64,000 bases of DNA from an uncultured Prevotellaceae bacterium. Its GTDB lineage: Bacteria > Bacteroidota > Bacteroidia > Bacteroidales > Bacteroidaceae. The notes beneath the pieces are model-generated. The model did no database searches. It was not told the origin of the DNA and saw only the letters and a program-made list of their open reading frames with translations. The position numbers and the translations under genes were made by a program. Location: positions 159,622-223,621 of the forward strand of contig OMWC01000001.1 in NCBI GenBank assembly GCA_900314655.1, read 5' to 3'. Shown here piece by piece: positions 45,149 to 54,448 of this stretch. Position 1 is the first letter of the stretch, and each line of letters opens with the position of its first letter.

Positions 45149-47506
45149 TTATCTGTTTCTAATTACTCTGAATGTAAATGTCTGACAGCCCATCAGTCCT
45201 GTGCCGTCGATAGCCTCCACGATGCCAATAAACTCGGTATTGACATCTGACGCATTAAAGGATATTTCCGCTTCTCCCTTCTCATTGGTCAGCACAGCAG
45301 GCTGCCATTGTAACAGGTTACGGGGATCAGGCATCGGGGAGGTAAGTTCAACAGGGTCTGGCTCGTAGAACTCACGCTGGGGATAATAGCCCTGAACCTT
45401 CCACATCCCATACATCCGCAGCAGTTCTTCCTCGGTGTATTGTGGTCCAGAATACTTGACGCTTGTGATGTCTGTCACAACCCAACTGCCATCTCCGCCT
45501 GCCGGTTCATATTTAATCAGTTCGTAGGTTTCCCCTCGCTTAGGCATCAGCCGCTTGCCCGAATATGCGGTTTCAGAACATCCATTGGGATGATGGGAAT
45601 AACCTTTGTAGTTGTTCAGGTAATGTGATGCCCGACTGGCTTTGCACTCGCAAATCCATTCACCGCTTGCCATTGTAGCAAGGCTGTCGAGATAGCCCTT
45701 CACTTTGTCGCGATAGGGTGAACGCCGTTTGGCCGTCACATAGACATCTTTCAGAACTACCGTTCCGAAGCCATTGGTAATAGGCCGTTCTCCGTTGGTG
45801 GTCTCATAGATGTAGTTCTGCGGCAGGTATCTTGGTCTGCCTTGCTGATAGAAGTTAATGCTGTCGAACGGATTGGTAATTGTCAATTTGGCCTTGTACT
45901 TTTTACTCAGCAGGGGTTTCAGATAGATATTTCCCCGCATCATGTTCATCCGTTCCGGCAAGATTTCAAAACCACCTATGCTGTCTGTCAGGACCAGACA
46001 GGAATCACTCTGTAGTGAGAAAGCACTGATAAGCTGCATCTTGTTGGTGAGTTTGTTGCTGGTTGTTTCTACTCCCCTCAGTCCGTCGGATAAGATTTCC
46101 CGGCCTTGTGCTGGACTCTCATCCCAGGCATAGCAACGCCAGCCCTGTGTCATCAGCAACAGATCAAGAGCCTGCAAGCGGTCTTCATTCCTTTCGTCAA
46201 AATAGTAAGTAGGATTGAAAATGTTGCCTCGTATTTCTTCTGACAGATAGCAATGCGAGAGGATGTTCTCTTGCCCGGGCAGATAGAGATAGGCCTTGTC
46301 GAAGATGCTGACGGCGAGTTCTGATAGTACAGGTTGACCAGAGGAATCTGTTACCCTCAGAAGGACTTTACCCTCGTCGCGACGATTGTATTGCTGACGG
46401 TCTGTCGAAACTGCAATGTTCAGCCGTCGTGCAGGGTTGACATACACCAATCGTTCTGCTATAGGATGGTCGTTTTCATCGGATAGAGTGATTTCAGCAA
46501 TCCCTTGCATGGAAAATCTCTCTATTGGCAATCTGACAATTTGCTGGCCTTTGACTATTCCTTTAGCACTACAGCAAGGAACGCCTCTTTGCTTCGCGAA
46601 TACAGTGAAAGGATGTGGAAGACTGTCGGATGCGGATACAAGCATCGTGATGGCAGTATTATTGTTGCGTAATATGCTAAATGTCATTCCTGTCCGTTCA
46701 ATGGCAGGGAGTGGATATATCCTGCCATCAGTCAGTACCACCTTGTAATCCATATCCAATCGTGGCGTAATGGCAAACATTCCCATCCCGTCATGCACAC
46801 TTATGAATGATGCTATTTCATTCCCATTCTCTAAAACCTTGCCTGAAACATCATCAGGAAAGCCATTCCCGTATGTTGCCTTGAAAGCCACTATGGAATT
46901 AATACCTTCAACCAGATGTCCGCCTTCAGGGAACAGGTCAAAGCGATGGTTGGCTACCAGCCTATGTATTGAATCACTCTTGATGGCCTCCATAGAAATT
47001 GAATCCATTTGCGTAACACGATCTACGACCCGAATCCGTCGTGGACGGATGGATATGAAACTATCTGCTGTAAATGATGAATGGGTATAGCCTTCCATAT
47101 AGTACTCTCCCTGCTGCCATTTATCACCGATATAAATATGACCGTCGCCTCGTCCACCCTCGAGGGGATATTTTTCACTCCAAACTATATCGCCAGTTTC
47201 ACTTCGTATTTGCAGATAGAGTGATTGGCTTTTGCCCGATAAAGCCAACGTCTGCCCATCTATCAAATATGCTTTGAACCACAGATCCTCTCCTGTCTCA
47301 CATATCTCCTTAGATGGCAGTAGATACACTATATCGCGATTCCAATTAACAATGTCTTCTTTAATGCTTTCAGTATGAGCCACGCCAAATGCCGCTACAG
47401 AAAGCATAATCAGTAGGAGTAAGAATTGTCTTGACAAACTGCGCGGCAATTCTATACTAACAAGTTTGTCGCTGCAACTCTGTTCCATTCTGTTTGGTTT
47501 AAGCAT
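45149..47506 (-). CDS. Secreted alpha-2-macroglobulin-like (MG2-type) protein
   Basis: About 785 residues. Hydrophobic secretion segment near residues 27-45 (QFLLLLIMLSVAAFGVAH). The N-terminal part (DIVYLLPSKEICETGEDLWF, then KAYLIDGQ) resembles MG2 beta domains in large Bacteroidota surface proteins, and a TonB-plug-like stretch appears at NGFGTVVLKDVYVTAKRRSP. The end, with beta strands EISFNASDVNTEFIGIVEAI, also fits this group. The start may be the ATG at 47506 or the one at 47488. It is followed 4 bases later by the redoxin gene. Confidence 0.6.
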   Translation of the reverse strand: MLKPNRMEQSCSDKLVSIELPRSLSRQFLLLLIMLSVAAFGVAHTESIKEDIVNWNRDIVYLLPSKEICETGEDLWFKAYLIDGQTLALSGKSQSLYLQIRSETGDIVWSEKYPLEGGRGDGHIYIGDKWQQGEYYMEGYTHSSFTADSFISIRPRRIRVVDRVTQMDSISMEAIKSDSIHRLVANHRFDLFPEGGHLVEGINSIVAFKATYGNGFPDDVSGKVLENGNEIASFISVHDGMGMFAITPRLDMDYKVVLTDGRIYPLPAIERTGMTFSILRNNNTAITMLVSASDSLPHPFTVFAKQRGVPCCSAKGIVKGQQIVRLPIERFSMQGIAEITLSDENDHPIAERLVYVNPARRLNIAVSTDRQQYNRRDEGKVLLRVTDSSGQPVLSELAVSIFDKAYLYLPGQENILSHCYLSEEIRGNIFNPTYYFDERNEDRLQALDLLLMTQGWRCYAWDESPAQGREILSDGLRGVETTSNKLTNKMQLISAFSLQSDSCLVLTDSIGGFEILPERMNMMRGNIYLKPLLSKKYKAKLTITNPFDSINFYQQGRPRYLPQNYIYETTNGERPITNGFGTVVLKDVYVTAKRRSPYRDKVKGYLDSLATMASGEWICECKASRASHYLNNYKGYSHHPNGCSETAYSGKRLMPKRGETYELIKYEPAGGDGSWVVTDITSVKYSGPQYTEEELLRMYGMWKVQGYYPQREFYEPDPVELTSPMPDPRNLLQWQPAVLTNEKGEAEISFNASDVNTEFIGIVEAIDGTGLMGCQTFTFRVIRNR

Positions 47507-48755
47507 CAAGTAAACTATAGTCTTGCAGAAACTCGTATATCCCCATCAGAACAATTCCATTCTCATCACGACGAAGTTTCATTCGTTCACCAACAATGAC
47601 AATTTTTCTGAACGAATCCTTAATTTGATTAAAAGAACGTTTTTCTTGTTCTGATTTCTCTTCATCGGGTAAACGATATGCCGACTGCAAATAATATCTG
47701 CGAGAACCGAGGTTGCAAACAAAATCTACTTCAAGAGTTACCCGCTGCCAATCGCCCTTCTCATTTTTCACCCTGGCGTAAACATTGCCTACGTCAACAA
47801 GGAATCCACGATGGCGCATCTCATTGTAGATGACATTCTCCATCAGGTGATTCTCCTCAGTCTGACGGAAAGACAAGATGGCATTCCTTAATCCCACATC
47901 CTTGAAATAATACTTGGGGGTTGTGCCGATATACTTTCTTCCTTTGATGTCATACCGTTCGGCTTTTTCAATCATAAAGGCGTTCTCCAGATAACTGATG
48001 TAGGTCTCAATGGTTTTGTCAGTGAGATTGTTCAGGCGCTTTACTGTCTTGAATGTATTTGCTAGGTTGGTGGGATTGACTGGACTGCCCACACTTGATG
48101 CCAAAATACGGACTAATTCCTCAAACTCTGCTTTGTTCTCTATGTTATGGCGCTCGTAGATATCGCTTAGATAAACCGTTCGATAGAGATTCCTCAGGTA
48201 AGTGGCCTTCTTGTCATCACCCTTTATAGATAGAATTTTTGGCAGTCCACCATAGGTATAATACTCTTGCCAACCTTCAATAACGTCGCCTTCATATGCT
48301 GTCATATATTCTTTGAAGGTCAGAGGCCATACATGAATTTCATCACCACGACCTCGGAACTCTGTAGCAATATCGCTAGAAAGAAAATGGGAGTTGGAAC
48401 CAGTGACATAGACATCAGCATTCTCCTTGACAACCAGCGAGCCAAGCATATCCGTAAACTCGTCTACTTTCTGGACTTCGTCAATAATAATGTAATATTG
48501 CTTGTCATCCTTTATCTGACCATCAACCCACTCCAGTAAATAGTCTGGATTACGAAAATCTTTCTGTTTCCTGCCCTCCAAATCAATAATGATAATATGA
48601 TCTTTTGGGACACCTTCTTTCAACAGGTACTCCTTGAATAGAGTCTTCAGAAGATACGACTTCCCAACACGTCTTAATCCCGTGACTATTTTTATCAGCC
48701 CATTGTCCTTGGAATCAATGAGTTGCTGCAAGTAGACTGGCCTTTCAATCTTCAT
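47499..48755 (-). CDS. AAA-family ATPase with DUF4143
   Basis: 418 residues. Walker A GLRRVGKSYLLKTL at about residue 26, Walker B YYIIIDEVQKVDEF, sensor VTGSNSHFLSSDIATEFRGR, and a C-terminal DUF4143 part (KYYFKDVGLRNAI, then EVDFVCNLGSRRYYLQ, which is nuclease-like). This is a widespread orphan family of unknown role. The -7 box TAATTTTG at 48764-48771 (minus) leaves a very short leader. The stop codon overlaps the next gene, so some readthrough transcription into 45149-47506 is likely. Confidence 0.88.
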   Translation of the reverse strand: MKIERPVYLQQLIDSKDNGLIKIVTGLRRVGKSYLLKTLFKEYLLKEGVPKDHIIIIDLEGRKQKDFRNPDYLLEWVDGQIKDDKQYYIIIDEVQKVDEFTDMLGSLVVKENADVYVTGSNSHFLSSDIATEFRGRGDEIHVWPLTFKEYMTAYEGDVIEGWQEYYTYGGLPKILSIKGDDKKATYLRNLYRTVYLSDIYERHNIENKAEFEELVRILASSVGSPVNPTNLANTFKTVKRLNNLTDKTIETYISYLENAFMIEKAERYDIKGRKYIGTTPKYYFKDVGLRNAILSFRQTEENHLMENVIYNEMRHRGFLVDVGNVYARVKNEKGDWQRVTLEVDFVCNLGSRRYYLQSAYRLPDEEKSEQEKRSFNQIKDSFRKIVIVGERMKLRRDENGIVLMGIYEFLQDYSLLDA

Positions 48756-48935
48756 ACTTTTTTCAAAATTATAATATTATCGCCAAAATCATTACGGATT
48801 TTTGTCAGTTTTACCACAAATCCGTTGCAAATATATGTGTTTATTTTTGAAATGCCAAAGATTAATAATAGTTTTTTGCTAATTATTTTATGGACTTATA
48901 ACGGTTTCCTTCATTAAATGGGTTCGACATTTTGT

Positions 48936-50399
48936 TTATTTCAAAGAGACGTTGCGGATGACGAAGGCACGCTCTCCGTCACCTTCCTTAAAGTCGAAGG
49001 TGTCGGGAATGGTATCGAACGGTTCGAAGGTAAGCGTGAAGTCTTTGTAGCTCAAGTTGCTCACGAAGTCTTCGGTGGAATCCGTAGCTTTCACGGTGGT
49101 ATAATTGGTCTCATCAAGCGTAATCCCGTCGGCTGCCGTCAGTTTGTACTTCTTGCTGTTCGCCTCAAGATAGGAATCCTTGACGATGCGGAACCCATAT
49201 TCCTTATGACTATAATAGCGGAAACTGATAGTGGTTCCGTTGGCATTTGCTTCAACTTTTCGAATGGACAACTCTAAATTGGTACTGTTGTCTTGCTTGA
49301 TGCTGAGTCCGTTTATGGCATCGGCCAAACCTAAGAACATTCCAGTATAATAACCCGATTTCTTCATCACGATGCGCTTGTCGGGCGAAATCAATATATA
49401 ATAAGGTATGGCACCTTCGTCGCAATATCTGCTGCTGATGCTGCTCCCTCTCTTGCCGTCGTTCCAGTTTTTCCAAACGATGCGCTTGCTGAAGTCGTTG
49501 TTCTTCCATGTGGAAAGGTTGTCTCCATTGATACCGACGATTTCCAGCTTATCCTTCATTCGCTCATAGACCTCGCGCATCTCCGGTTCAGCCATCCGGC
49601 ACGGGCCGCAGCCAATGCCCCAGAGATCGAGCAGCAGGTATCGGCCGTTCGACAGACCTTCAAGCAGATGATGCTTGTTGCCCTGCATGTCGAAGAGTTC
49701 GGCATCGGTGGCCTCTTCGCCTATCTGCAAGACGTGCGGAGGATAAATATAGGTGTGAATCTCTTCCAGTTGATTTTCATAGCCTTTTGGTGCACGGGCT
49801 GCGAAAGACTTCTCCAGATTCTTCAACTGTTCCATATATGGGAAGTCTTTCATGTTAATCAACAGTCTGGATACCCGCCACAGAACATTTAACGAGGCTG
49901 CATCCACAGGCAGTGAGGGCAGGATGTCCATCTCCTGCTTCATCAACACCATGCTGATGGAATCTAACTGATTCCAATCTTTCTTCTGTTGGATTTGAAT
50001 AAGCTCCTTTATCACGTCACGGCAATGCTCCGTGACGCGGTTCATTGTCTGTTGCTCTGGAATCGGGCTTTCCACTTTCCAAAGTGGATAGATACAGTCT
50101 GTTCCCGCAAGTTTTATTGTCACATCAGGCTTCATCATGAGGGAGAAAGAGAAATTGGGACAGCCTTCACCCACCAAAGAGAGAATGCCCGCTGAGAGTT
50201 CCTCAATGGGTAGCGTGAAGGCGAAACGCCCGCTTTGAACGGTATCTACAACAGATAACGACAAACCAGTTCCAGCAACCACCAGCGTGCCGTCTTTCAA
50301 TGCGGGTGAACTGCCTGTGATGTTTACGGTCTTTGTCTGTGCAAGCCCTGTCATCCAGACGAGGGCGAGCATCATTGTGATAATACTTTTCTTATTCAT
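48936..50399 (-). CDS. Secreted TlpA-family redoxin with C-terminal extension
   Basis: 487 residues from the ATG at 50399, where the signal peptide begins (MNKKSIITMMLALVWMTGLA). N-terminal beta-rich domain (VNITGSSPALKDGTLVVAGT, DUF4369-like), then a helical part and a thioredoxin fold with LLLDLWGIGCGPCRMAEPEM (CGPC). It has an extra 110-residue beta domain at the C-terminus, of which a second copy exists as the fragment at 44097-44285. It closely resembles the protein at 50567-51700 in its N-terminal half. Confidence 0.85.
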   Translation of the reverse strand: MNKKSIITMMLALVWMTGLAQTKTVNITGSSPALKDGTLVVAGTGLSLSVVDTVQSGRFAFTLPIEELSAGILSLVGEGCPNFSFSLMMKPDVTIKLAGTDCIYPLWKVESPIPEQQTMNRVTEHCRDVIKELIQIQQKKDWNQLDSISMVLMKQEMDILPSLPVDAASLNVLWRVSRLLINMKDFPYMEQLKNLEKSFAARAPKGYENQLEEIHTYIYPPHVLQIGEEATDAELFDMQGNKHHLLEGLSNGRYLLLDLWGIGCGPCRMAEPEMREVYERMKDKLEIVGINGDNLSTWKNNDFSKRIVWKNWNDGKRGSSISSRYCDEGAIPYYILISPDKRIVMKKSGYYTGMFLGLADAINGLSIKQDNSTNLELSIRKVEANANGTTISFRYYSHKEYGFRIVKDSYLEANSKKYKLTAADGITLDETNYTTVKATDSTEDFVSNLSYKDFTLTFEPFDTIPDTFDFKEGDGERAFVIRNVSLK

Positions 50400-50445
50400 A
50401 ATCGATTTGTTTTTATTATACCTTTTATTAGTTATACGAGATTTA

Positions 50446-50565
50446 TCAAAAATAGCTCGCAAGTCTTTCCATGATGCTCTCTTTGAGATTTGCGAGCAAT
50501 GTCAGCGTATTGGTGTATTTGCGCCGCAGAGCTTCACGCAGGTCGGTATCCTTGAATGTATTCAT
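50446..50565 (-). pseudogene. Truncated anti-sigma factor gene
   Basis: 39 codons: MNTFKDTDLREALRRKYTNT, then LTLLANLKESIMERLASYF. The first 20 residues are nearly the same as the start of anti-sigma D (MNEKYKDSDLREALRRRYAD) and the end resembles the MERL of anti-sigma C. It stops exactly where the other anti-sigma genes carry the repeat-derived KPLPQPLPREG, before the membrane segment. It begins 1-2 bases after the stop of the redoxin gene 50567-51700. Confidence 0.75.
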
Positions 50566-50566
50566 T

Positions 50567-51700
50567 TTACTTGCTTGCTTTTTCCAATTCTTTGCGGATA
50601 ACATCATTGCCCGGGAAACCAATACTCTTGTAGGTCTGATGGCCTTTGGTGTCGTAGATGGCATAAGTGGGAATGCCTTCTGACTCGAAGTGACTGAGGA
50701 TGTAGTGGTTTTGTTCTTCCGTCAGGTAGTAGTGGTCACCGTCGATATCCTTCATCATTTCCAGCCAAGTGGTAGGAGGCGACGAGGGCGGGGTGATGTA
50801 GATGAACTTGATGTTGCGCCCCTTCAACTCTTCTTTAAGAGGCGCCATCGCTTTATGGCCTGCACGACAGGGACCGCACCATGTGGCCCACATGTCGATG
50901 AGCACGGCCTTACCCTTATAGTTGTCGAGGATGGTCTGGAGGATATTCTCTGGGGCCACGTCGTCGTATTTCTTGAAAAACACGCTCTCATTGCCGGCCA
51001 ATTCCTCGGCTATCTGCTGCTCATTCTTCGCATAGACATAGGAATGAATCTCTGCCAGCTGATTTTCAAATCCTTTAGGCGCACGGGCGGCGAAAGTCTT
51101 TTCCACTTCTTTCAGCTGCTCCATATACGGAAAGTCTTTCCTTATCATTGCCGTTTCAGATATGCCCAATAGTGCCCGGATTGTGGCTGCATCCACAGGC
51201 AGTGATGGCAGAATATCCATTTGCTGCCTCATCCATTCTATTGTAATGGAGTCTCGTTTCTCCCGAGGTGCATTAGCCAAGTCCATCAGCATGCCTTCTG
51301 TCCTCACGTCGCGGCAATAATCTGTCAGACGGTTCTGGGTCTGCTGTTCAGGTATCGGGCTTTCCACTTTCCATAAGGGGTTAAGGCAGTCGTTACCCGT
51401 CACTTTCACAGTCACATCGGGACACAGGAAGATTAGAGTGTAAGAATTGGGACAACCATCGCCAAGAAAAGAGAGGGTGCTCTCGGTGAATTCCTCAACG
51501 GGCAGGGTGTAGGCGAAACGTCCCGCCTGCACGGTATCAACAACCGTTCCCGACCCTCCCACACCAGCAAGCACCAGCGTGCCGTCTTTCAGAGCGGGTG
51601 AATAACCTGTGACAGTTGCTGTCTTCGTCTGTGCCCAGCCCGTCATTGCGACGAGGACGAGCAGAGCGGTGGTAATTGTTTGCTTATTAGATAAAATCAT
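50567..51700 (-). CDS. Secreted TlpA-family redoxin
   Basis: 377 residues. Signal peptide MILSNKQTITTALLVLVAMT, a DUF4369-like N-terminal domain (VTGYSPALKDGTLVLAGVGG) and a C-terminal thioredoxin fold with VLIDMWATWCGPCRAGHKAM and the cis-Pro loop ESEGIPTYAIY. Paralogue of the gene at 48936-50399, with the truncated anti-sigma gene between them. Probably a periplasmic thiol reductase linked to sigma module D. Confidence 0.88.
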   Translation of the reverse strand: MILSNKQTITTALLVLVAMTGWAQTKTATVTGYSPALKDGTLVLAGVGGSGTVVDTVQAGRFAYTLPVEEFTESTLSFLGDGCPNSYTLIFLCPDVTVKVTGNDCLNPLWKVESPIPEQQTQNRLTDYCRDVRTEGMLMDLANAPREKRDSITIEWMRQQMDILPSLPVDAATIRALLGISETAMIRKDFPYMEQLKEVEKTFAARAPKGFENQLAEIHSYVYAKNEQQIAEELAGNESVFFKKYDDVAPENILQTILDNYKGKAVLIDMWATWCGPCRAGHKAMAPLKEELKGRNIKFIYITPPSSPPTTWLEMMKDIDGDHYYLTEEQNHYILSHFESEGIPTYAIYDTKGHQTYKSIGFPGNDVIRKELEKASK

Positions 51701-51760
51701 AATTCTTAACTCTTACTCGCGCAGCGATACATCTTAATTCTAAATTCTTAACTCTTAACT
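51700..51760. repeat. AATTCTTAACTCTTA reiteration between 51700 and the next gene
   Basis: AATTCTTAACTCTTACTCGC and TTAATTCTAAATTCTTAACT: simple repeat of the same type as those inside anti-sigma B and murF, here intergenic. Confidence 0.75.
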
Positions 51761-51764
51761 CACA

Positions 51765-52922
51765 TTATTCCACCATTTTCCTCGGGAAATACTTGAACAG
51801 CTTCTGGTTGTCGCGGAGTTCCTTGATGCTCAAGTCGGACTTTACTTCACCGCTCCAGCTGGCGAAATTAGCCTTGAAGGGCTCGCCTTCAGGAACGATA
51901 TAGGTGATGGTTTCGAGGTTAAGCGGCAGGGGCTCGAAGATGAGCACGATGGCAAAGTAGTCGCCCGAATAGCCTTGCACCCAGAACAGCGTGTCGTTGG
52001 GATAGTCCATCACGCCCTTGCACTTATACTGATGGCCCGACTTGTCGATGAGGATGGTGTTGCCGCCACGACCGAAATATTCCCTGCGCCAGTTCATCTC
52101 GGTGGAAATGGCGACGTAGGTGGCCTCAGGAGTCAGCCACATGGCCATTGTTCCCTCAGGAATGGGCTTGATGAGGTGGGCATCCTTGTATTCTGACCAT
52201 GTGAAGAAGTTGTCTTTGTCAAAGTTCTTGGCCTCGGTAACGAGTGTAGGATGATGGAATTCTGGAACCTTGTCGTAGTAGTTTGCCACGCCATGAAACA
52301 CGAGACCTGACGGCTGACGGTTCAGTTTCACGTTCAAGCCTCTCAACTGCCAGTTGGGTACGCCATAGATGGAAATGTCTGTAGTGGTCTCGGGCAGTTT
52401 GGGGAAGAATATCTTGAAGTCGAGCACCGTTCCCTTCTTGCCCTTGATGCCGAAGCGTTTGTAGTAGCAATCGGGTGCTGTACGCCGTGCCCTGTAACTG
52501 ATGCCGGTCTCATTGTCCAATATACATCCCTCTTCATCGGTGAGCCAGAAGTTATCCACGATGTCGGCAGGCATCGGCAAATAGCAATGCAACACGGTCT
52601 CGCCATTCTCTTCGGTCAACTTCCAAGGCATGGGCGTGTAGGGGGCATCTTTTGAAGCATTGACAAAATCGGCAAACAGCTCGTCGTTTAGATCGACGGT
52701 AGGGACGTTCTCTACCACCAAGCCTGATGGCTCAAACCAGTCGTCCTTTTCAGTCCTGTTCCAACGGGCAACCGATTTCTTCTTTTTGTCTATGGCAACC
52801 GAAGGCTTGGCCACCCAGTAACCGCTGCTTTTAGCCAGAGTTACCACATCATTATTTGTTTGTGCCTGCATCGTGAGGCAGGCAATAGCCGTGAGGCTAA
52901 GGGTTATGATACGCTTGATCAT
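51765..52922 (-). CDS. Secreted hypothetical protein of sigma module D
   Basis: 385 residues with a signal peptide (MIKRIITLSLTAIACLTMQA). No family recognised; sequence is beta-rich with many aromatic residues. It overlaps anti-sigma D by 4 bases, which makes it the immediate third gene of the operon. Confidence 0.7.
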   Translation of the reverse strand: MIKRIITLSLTAIACLTMQAQTNNDVVTLAKSSGYWVAKPSVAIDKKKKSVARWNRTEKDDWFEPSGLVVENVPTVDLNDELFADFVNASKDAPYTPMPWKLTEENGETVLHCYLPMPADIVDNFWLTDEEGCILDNETGISYRARRTAPDCYYKRFGIKGKKGTVLDFKIFFPKLPETTTDISIYGVPNWQLRGLNVKLNRQPSGLVFHGVANYYDKVPEFHHPTLVTEAKNFDKDNFFTWSEYKDAHLIKPIPEGTMAMWLTPEATYVAISTEMNWRREYFGRGGNTILIDKSGHQYKCKGVMDYPNDTLFWVQGYSGDYFAIVLIFEPLPLNLETITYIVPEGEPFKANFASWSGEVKSDLSIKELRDNQKLFKYFPRKMVE

Positions 52923-53812
52923 ATTTCTCTCGTTTTAAAATTAATACTATTTGAATGCATGAGCTCATTGCGATATTCTTGATAACAGGCGGCAGTTGTT
53001 TGGGCCCCGATGGGAGCATTGGTGCCGTAGAGCAGAATCCTGCCGTTGATGCGCTCGGCAATCCAGCGATACTGCAACTGCCGTCGCTGGTCCTTCAGTT
53101 CAAAGAAGAACTGCTGGTGCGAGAAGTTCAGGTGGTAGCCGGGCGTCTCGTCGCTATAACAGCAGGCCACTTGCAGCAGCCGTCCGAACACGTCGACTTC
53201 CTTCTTGTCGGGGAAGACATAAACCCTCGATACGACGTTGCTGTCGTTTGCCGCACCGCACTTCAGCTGGCCCCCTTTTACATTATGATAGACAGCCATC
53301 TTTTCTATGAATTCATCCACGCGGGCCGGGTCCTGATAGGGCACCGTTTCTTCCGCAGGATCATGTGCGGCATAGTGCAGGTTGGAGACCCCCTCCAACC
53401 TCCCCGAGGGGAGGCTTTCTGTGCTCCCCTCCCTCGGGAGGGGTTGGGGGAGGGGTTTTGTTTGATCCTGTTTCGTTGCAGTTCCTCCCATTGGAACTGA
53501 CAGTTTCTGACTTTGGAACTGAGAGTTTCCGACTTTGGAACTGGAAGTTTCAGGCTTTGAAACTGGCTTGGGCGTAGTCTGCTTCACAATCACCTGCGCC
53601 TGTTTTGCCGGTTCATCCTTGGGCATCAGCGTAAAGCCTACACCACATATTAACAGTAGGCATGCGGCAGCAGCCATCCAGCGAAGGACTCTGGTTCTTC
53701 CCTCCCTACGGGGAAGGGTATCCTTCATAAAGTCGGCAGGCAGCTTGGGCGTATCGGCATATCTGCGCCTTAATGCCTCGCGCAGGTCACTATCCTTATA
53801 TTTCTCATTCAT
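52919..53812 (-). CDS. Membrane-anchored anti-sigma factor D with in-frame repeats
   Basis: 297 residues. Cytoplasmic start MNEKYKDSDLREALRRRYAD, short TLPRREGRTR remnant of the repeat, membrane segment VLRWMAAAACLLLICGVGFT, then a periplasmic part. After the membrane segment lies a SKVGNSQFQSQKLSVPMG stretch from a GACTTTGGAACTG reiteration (53491-53566), then TKPLPQPLPREGSTE and LPSGRLEGVSN from the palindromic block (53387-53460). The C-terminal 110 residues look like a conserved sensor domain. Overlaps sigma D by 8 bases. Confidence 0.82.
   Translation of the reverse strand: MNEKYKDSDLREALRRRYADTPKLPADFMKDTLPRREGRTRVLRWMAAAACLLLICGVGFTLMPKDEPAKQAQVIVKQTTPKPVSKPETSSSKVGNSQFQSQKLSVPMGGTATKQDQTKPLPQPLPREGSTESLPSGRLEGVSNLHYAAHDPAEETVPYQDPARVDEFIEKMAVYHNVKGGQLKCGAANDSNVVSRVYVFPDKKEVDVFGRLLQVACCYSDETPGYHLNFSHQQFFFELKDQRRQLQYRWIAERINGRILLYGTNAPIGAQTTAACYQEYRNELMHSNSINFKTREI
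53387..53460. repeat. Palindromic block inside anti-sigma gene D
   Basis: CCCCCTCCAACCTCCCCGAG with its GGGGAGG arm and CTCCCCTCCCTCGGGAGGGG followed by TTGGGGGAGGGG: the same two modules as in genes A and C. Confidence 0.9.
53491..53566. repeat. Three-unit 22-24 bp tandem repeat inside anti-sigma gene D
   Basis: Units built on AGTTTCxGACTTTGGAACTG, the last diverged, translated in frame. Confidence 0.8.
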
Positions 53813-54374
53813 CTTCTTTCAGTTTCTTATAGAGTTTCTTGCGTATTCTGTACAATCGTTTGGCCAGCGGTCCGGCCTCGATGCCAGTGATGTAGGCAAT
53901 CTCCGTCAGCGGGAGGTCTTCGAAGTAGTAGAGCGTCAGGAGCATCCGTTCGTCGTCGGGCAGTTCGTCCATTATTTGTTCCAATCGGCAGATGCGCTCT
54001 TCGCGTCCTGTTGAGAGTTCCGCTTCCAGCTGTTCGTCGCTGATATCCGTTCCCCCTGCCGAAGTGTCTTCCATCAGGAAGACTGGCGGCCGTCGGCGTT
54101 TCTGGAAGTCGAGTGTCAGTCGGTAGGCAATGCGGCATAGCCAAGTGGAGAGTGAGGCTTTCCGCGCATCGTAGCTTTCGATATGGCTGAAGGCGCGGAG
54201 GAAAGTGTCCTGTGTCAGCTCCTGGGCATCCATCTCGTCGTTAACCTGACGGACGATAATCGCAAAGACACGCTCCGCATAGCGGCAGACCATTTCGGCC
54301 TGTCCCTCATCGCGTCCCTCACGGACGGCTTCCACGATTTGCTTTTCCGTCAAAGCGCTCTTTTCTTGTTCCAC
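53805..54374 (-). CDS. ECF sigma factor D
   Basis: 189 residues. Region 2: DEMDAQELTQDTFLRAFSHI and SLSTWLCRIAYRLTLDFQKR. Region 4: LPDDERMLLTLYYFEDLPLT and EIAYITGIEAGPLAKRLYRI. First gene of the operon sigma D / anti-sigma D / 51765-52922, probably continuing into the two redoxin genes. Confidence 0.9.
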   Translation of the reverse strand: MEQEKSALTEKQIVEAVREGRDEGQAEMVCRYAERVFAIIVRQVNDEMDAQELTQDTFLRAFSHIESYDARKASLSTWLCRIAYRLTLDFQKRRRPPVFLMEDTSAGGTDISDEQLEAELSTGREERICRLEQIMDELPDDERMLLTLYYFEDLPLTEIAYITGIEAGPLAKRLYRIRKKLYKKLKEDE

Positions 54375-54448
54375 TCTACTTGTTATACGAATAGTTCAGG
54401 GAAATATCCCGCATTTCCCTGAACTTTTTTTCTCTATTTAACGATATG

